A stretch of DNA of 5,408 nucleotides. It comes from JBBRLA01 sp038231615. GTDB taxonomy: Bacteria > Myxococcota_A > Polyangia > Palsa-1104 > JAEUJZ01. Below, piece after piece: positions 5,214 through 5,408 of the stretch. Positions within the stretch are counted from its first letter, which is position 1. Every line of letters begins with the position of its first letter. A program made the translations under genes and the position numbers. The stretch covers positions 1-5,408 of the forward strand of contig JBBRLA010000602.1 in assembly GCA_038231615.1 (NCBI GenBank), written 5' to 3'. The notes beneath the pieces were generated by a model. The model was not told the origin of the DNA, ran no database searches, and saw nothing but the letters and a program-made list of their open reading frames with translations.

Positions 5214-5408
5214 ATGCCGGTGTACAACATCATTCAAGCGGTCAACGACGCCCTCCGGCTGGAGATGCGGCGCGATCCCCGCATGGTCGTCTTCGGCGAG
5301 GACGTCGGCAAGTTCGGCGGCGTGTTCCGCGCTACCTCGGGCCTGTTCGAGGAGTTCGGGCCGGATCGCGTGATGGATACACCGCTGGCCGAGGCCGGCA
5401 TCATCGGC
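5214..5408 (+). CDS. bkdA2: Branched-chain 2-oxoacid dehydrogenase E1 component, beta subunit (N-terminal part)
   Basis: Only the first 65 residues are in the window; the frame is open at the right edge. E1 beta pairs with E1 alpha in the alpha2beta2 decarboxylase, supplying residues around the aminopyrimidine ring of ThDP. The fragment shows the conserved VVFGEDVGKFGGVFRATSGL (25-44) and DRVMDTPLAEAGIIG (51-65). E60 corresponds to the conserved Glu that contacts the cofactor. FGGVFRATSGL is closer to branched-chain than to pyruvate dehydrogenase E1 beta. The ATG follows AGGAG (5197-5201) by 12 nt, a long but usable spacing. It lies 267 nt after the E1 alpha stop, of which about 206 nt are the inserted element and one copy of its TA, so both genes are probably one transcript. 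Two 10-bp near-repeats (CGCCCGTGAT, CGCCCCTGAT) lie at 5171-5190 in its leader. Confidence 0.93.
   Translation, partial: MPVYNIIQAVNDALRLEMRRDPRMVVFGEDVGKFGGVFRATSGLFEEFGPDRVMDTPLAEAGIIG

Noticed and set aside
4974..5237. Short minus-strand frames inside the palindromic element
   Set aside because: The residues simply translate the inverted repeats; no start signal or recognisable domain.

Overview
The window is GC-rich bacterial DNA. It holds three single genes of uncertain function on the left and centre, and the start of a branched-chain 2-oxoacid dehydrogenase (BCKDH) operon on the right. Each real gene is preceded by a purine-rich Shine-Dalgarno sequence. The C/G-heavy third positions, long antisense shadow frames and BCKDH-type E1 subunits encoded separately fit a high-GC proteobacterium or Myxococcota-like organism. 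That placement is an impression from gene style, not a computed one.

Layout. (1) 59-523, minus: a small protein with an 'LGVSPQDLRTQL' helical domain and a His/Gly-rich segment. (2) 524-905: divergent spacer with a 38-bp-period duplication, CATGT repeats and a candidate promoter. (3) 906-1373, plus: a secreted protein with four cysteines after its signal peptide. (4) 1374-1993: convergent spacer with a weak terminator and a 41-bp tandem array. (5) 1994-3331, minus: a 445-aa protein with one N-terminal membrane anchor and a mostly helical body. (6) 3332-3791: divergent spacer with a 64-bp direct repeat, a short Lys/Ala/Arg-rich reading-frame remnant and a good sigma70-like promoter facing the dehydrogenase genes. 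(7) 3792-4946, plus: BCKDH E1 alpha. (8) 4946-5149: a palindromic, MITE-like element flanked by TA. (9) 5214 to the window edge: the N-terminal 65 residues of BCKDH E1 beta.

Function. E1 alpha and E1 beta form the thiamine-diphosphate-dependent decarboxylase (alpha2beta2) of the branched-chain 2-oxoacid dehydrogenase complex, used in Val/Leu/Ile breakdown and in making branched acyl-CoA primers. An E2 gene is expected beyond the right edge. The three left genes show no evident functional link to it.

The most striking feature is the roughly 204-bp element between the two E1 genes. It is an imperfect full-length inverted repeat carrying three small hairpins with a common CGCGAATGC core and different, still self-complementary stems. 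If TA is its target duplication, it landed inside the E1 alpha stop codon: the ancestral TAA became TAG with no change to the protein, while the gap to E1 beta grew from about 60 to about 267 nt. The other three intergenic gaps also carry short direct duplications (38, 41 and 76 bp periods, none a multiple of three).
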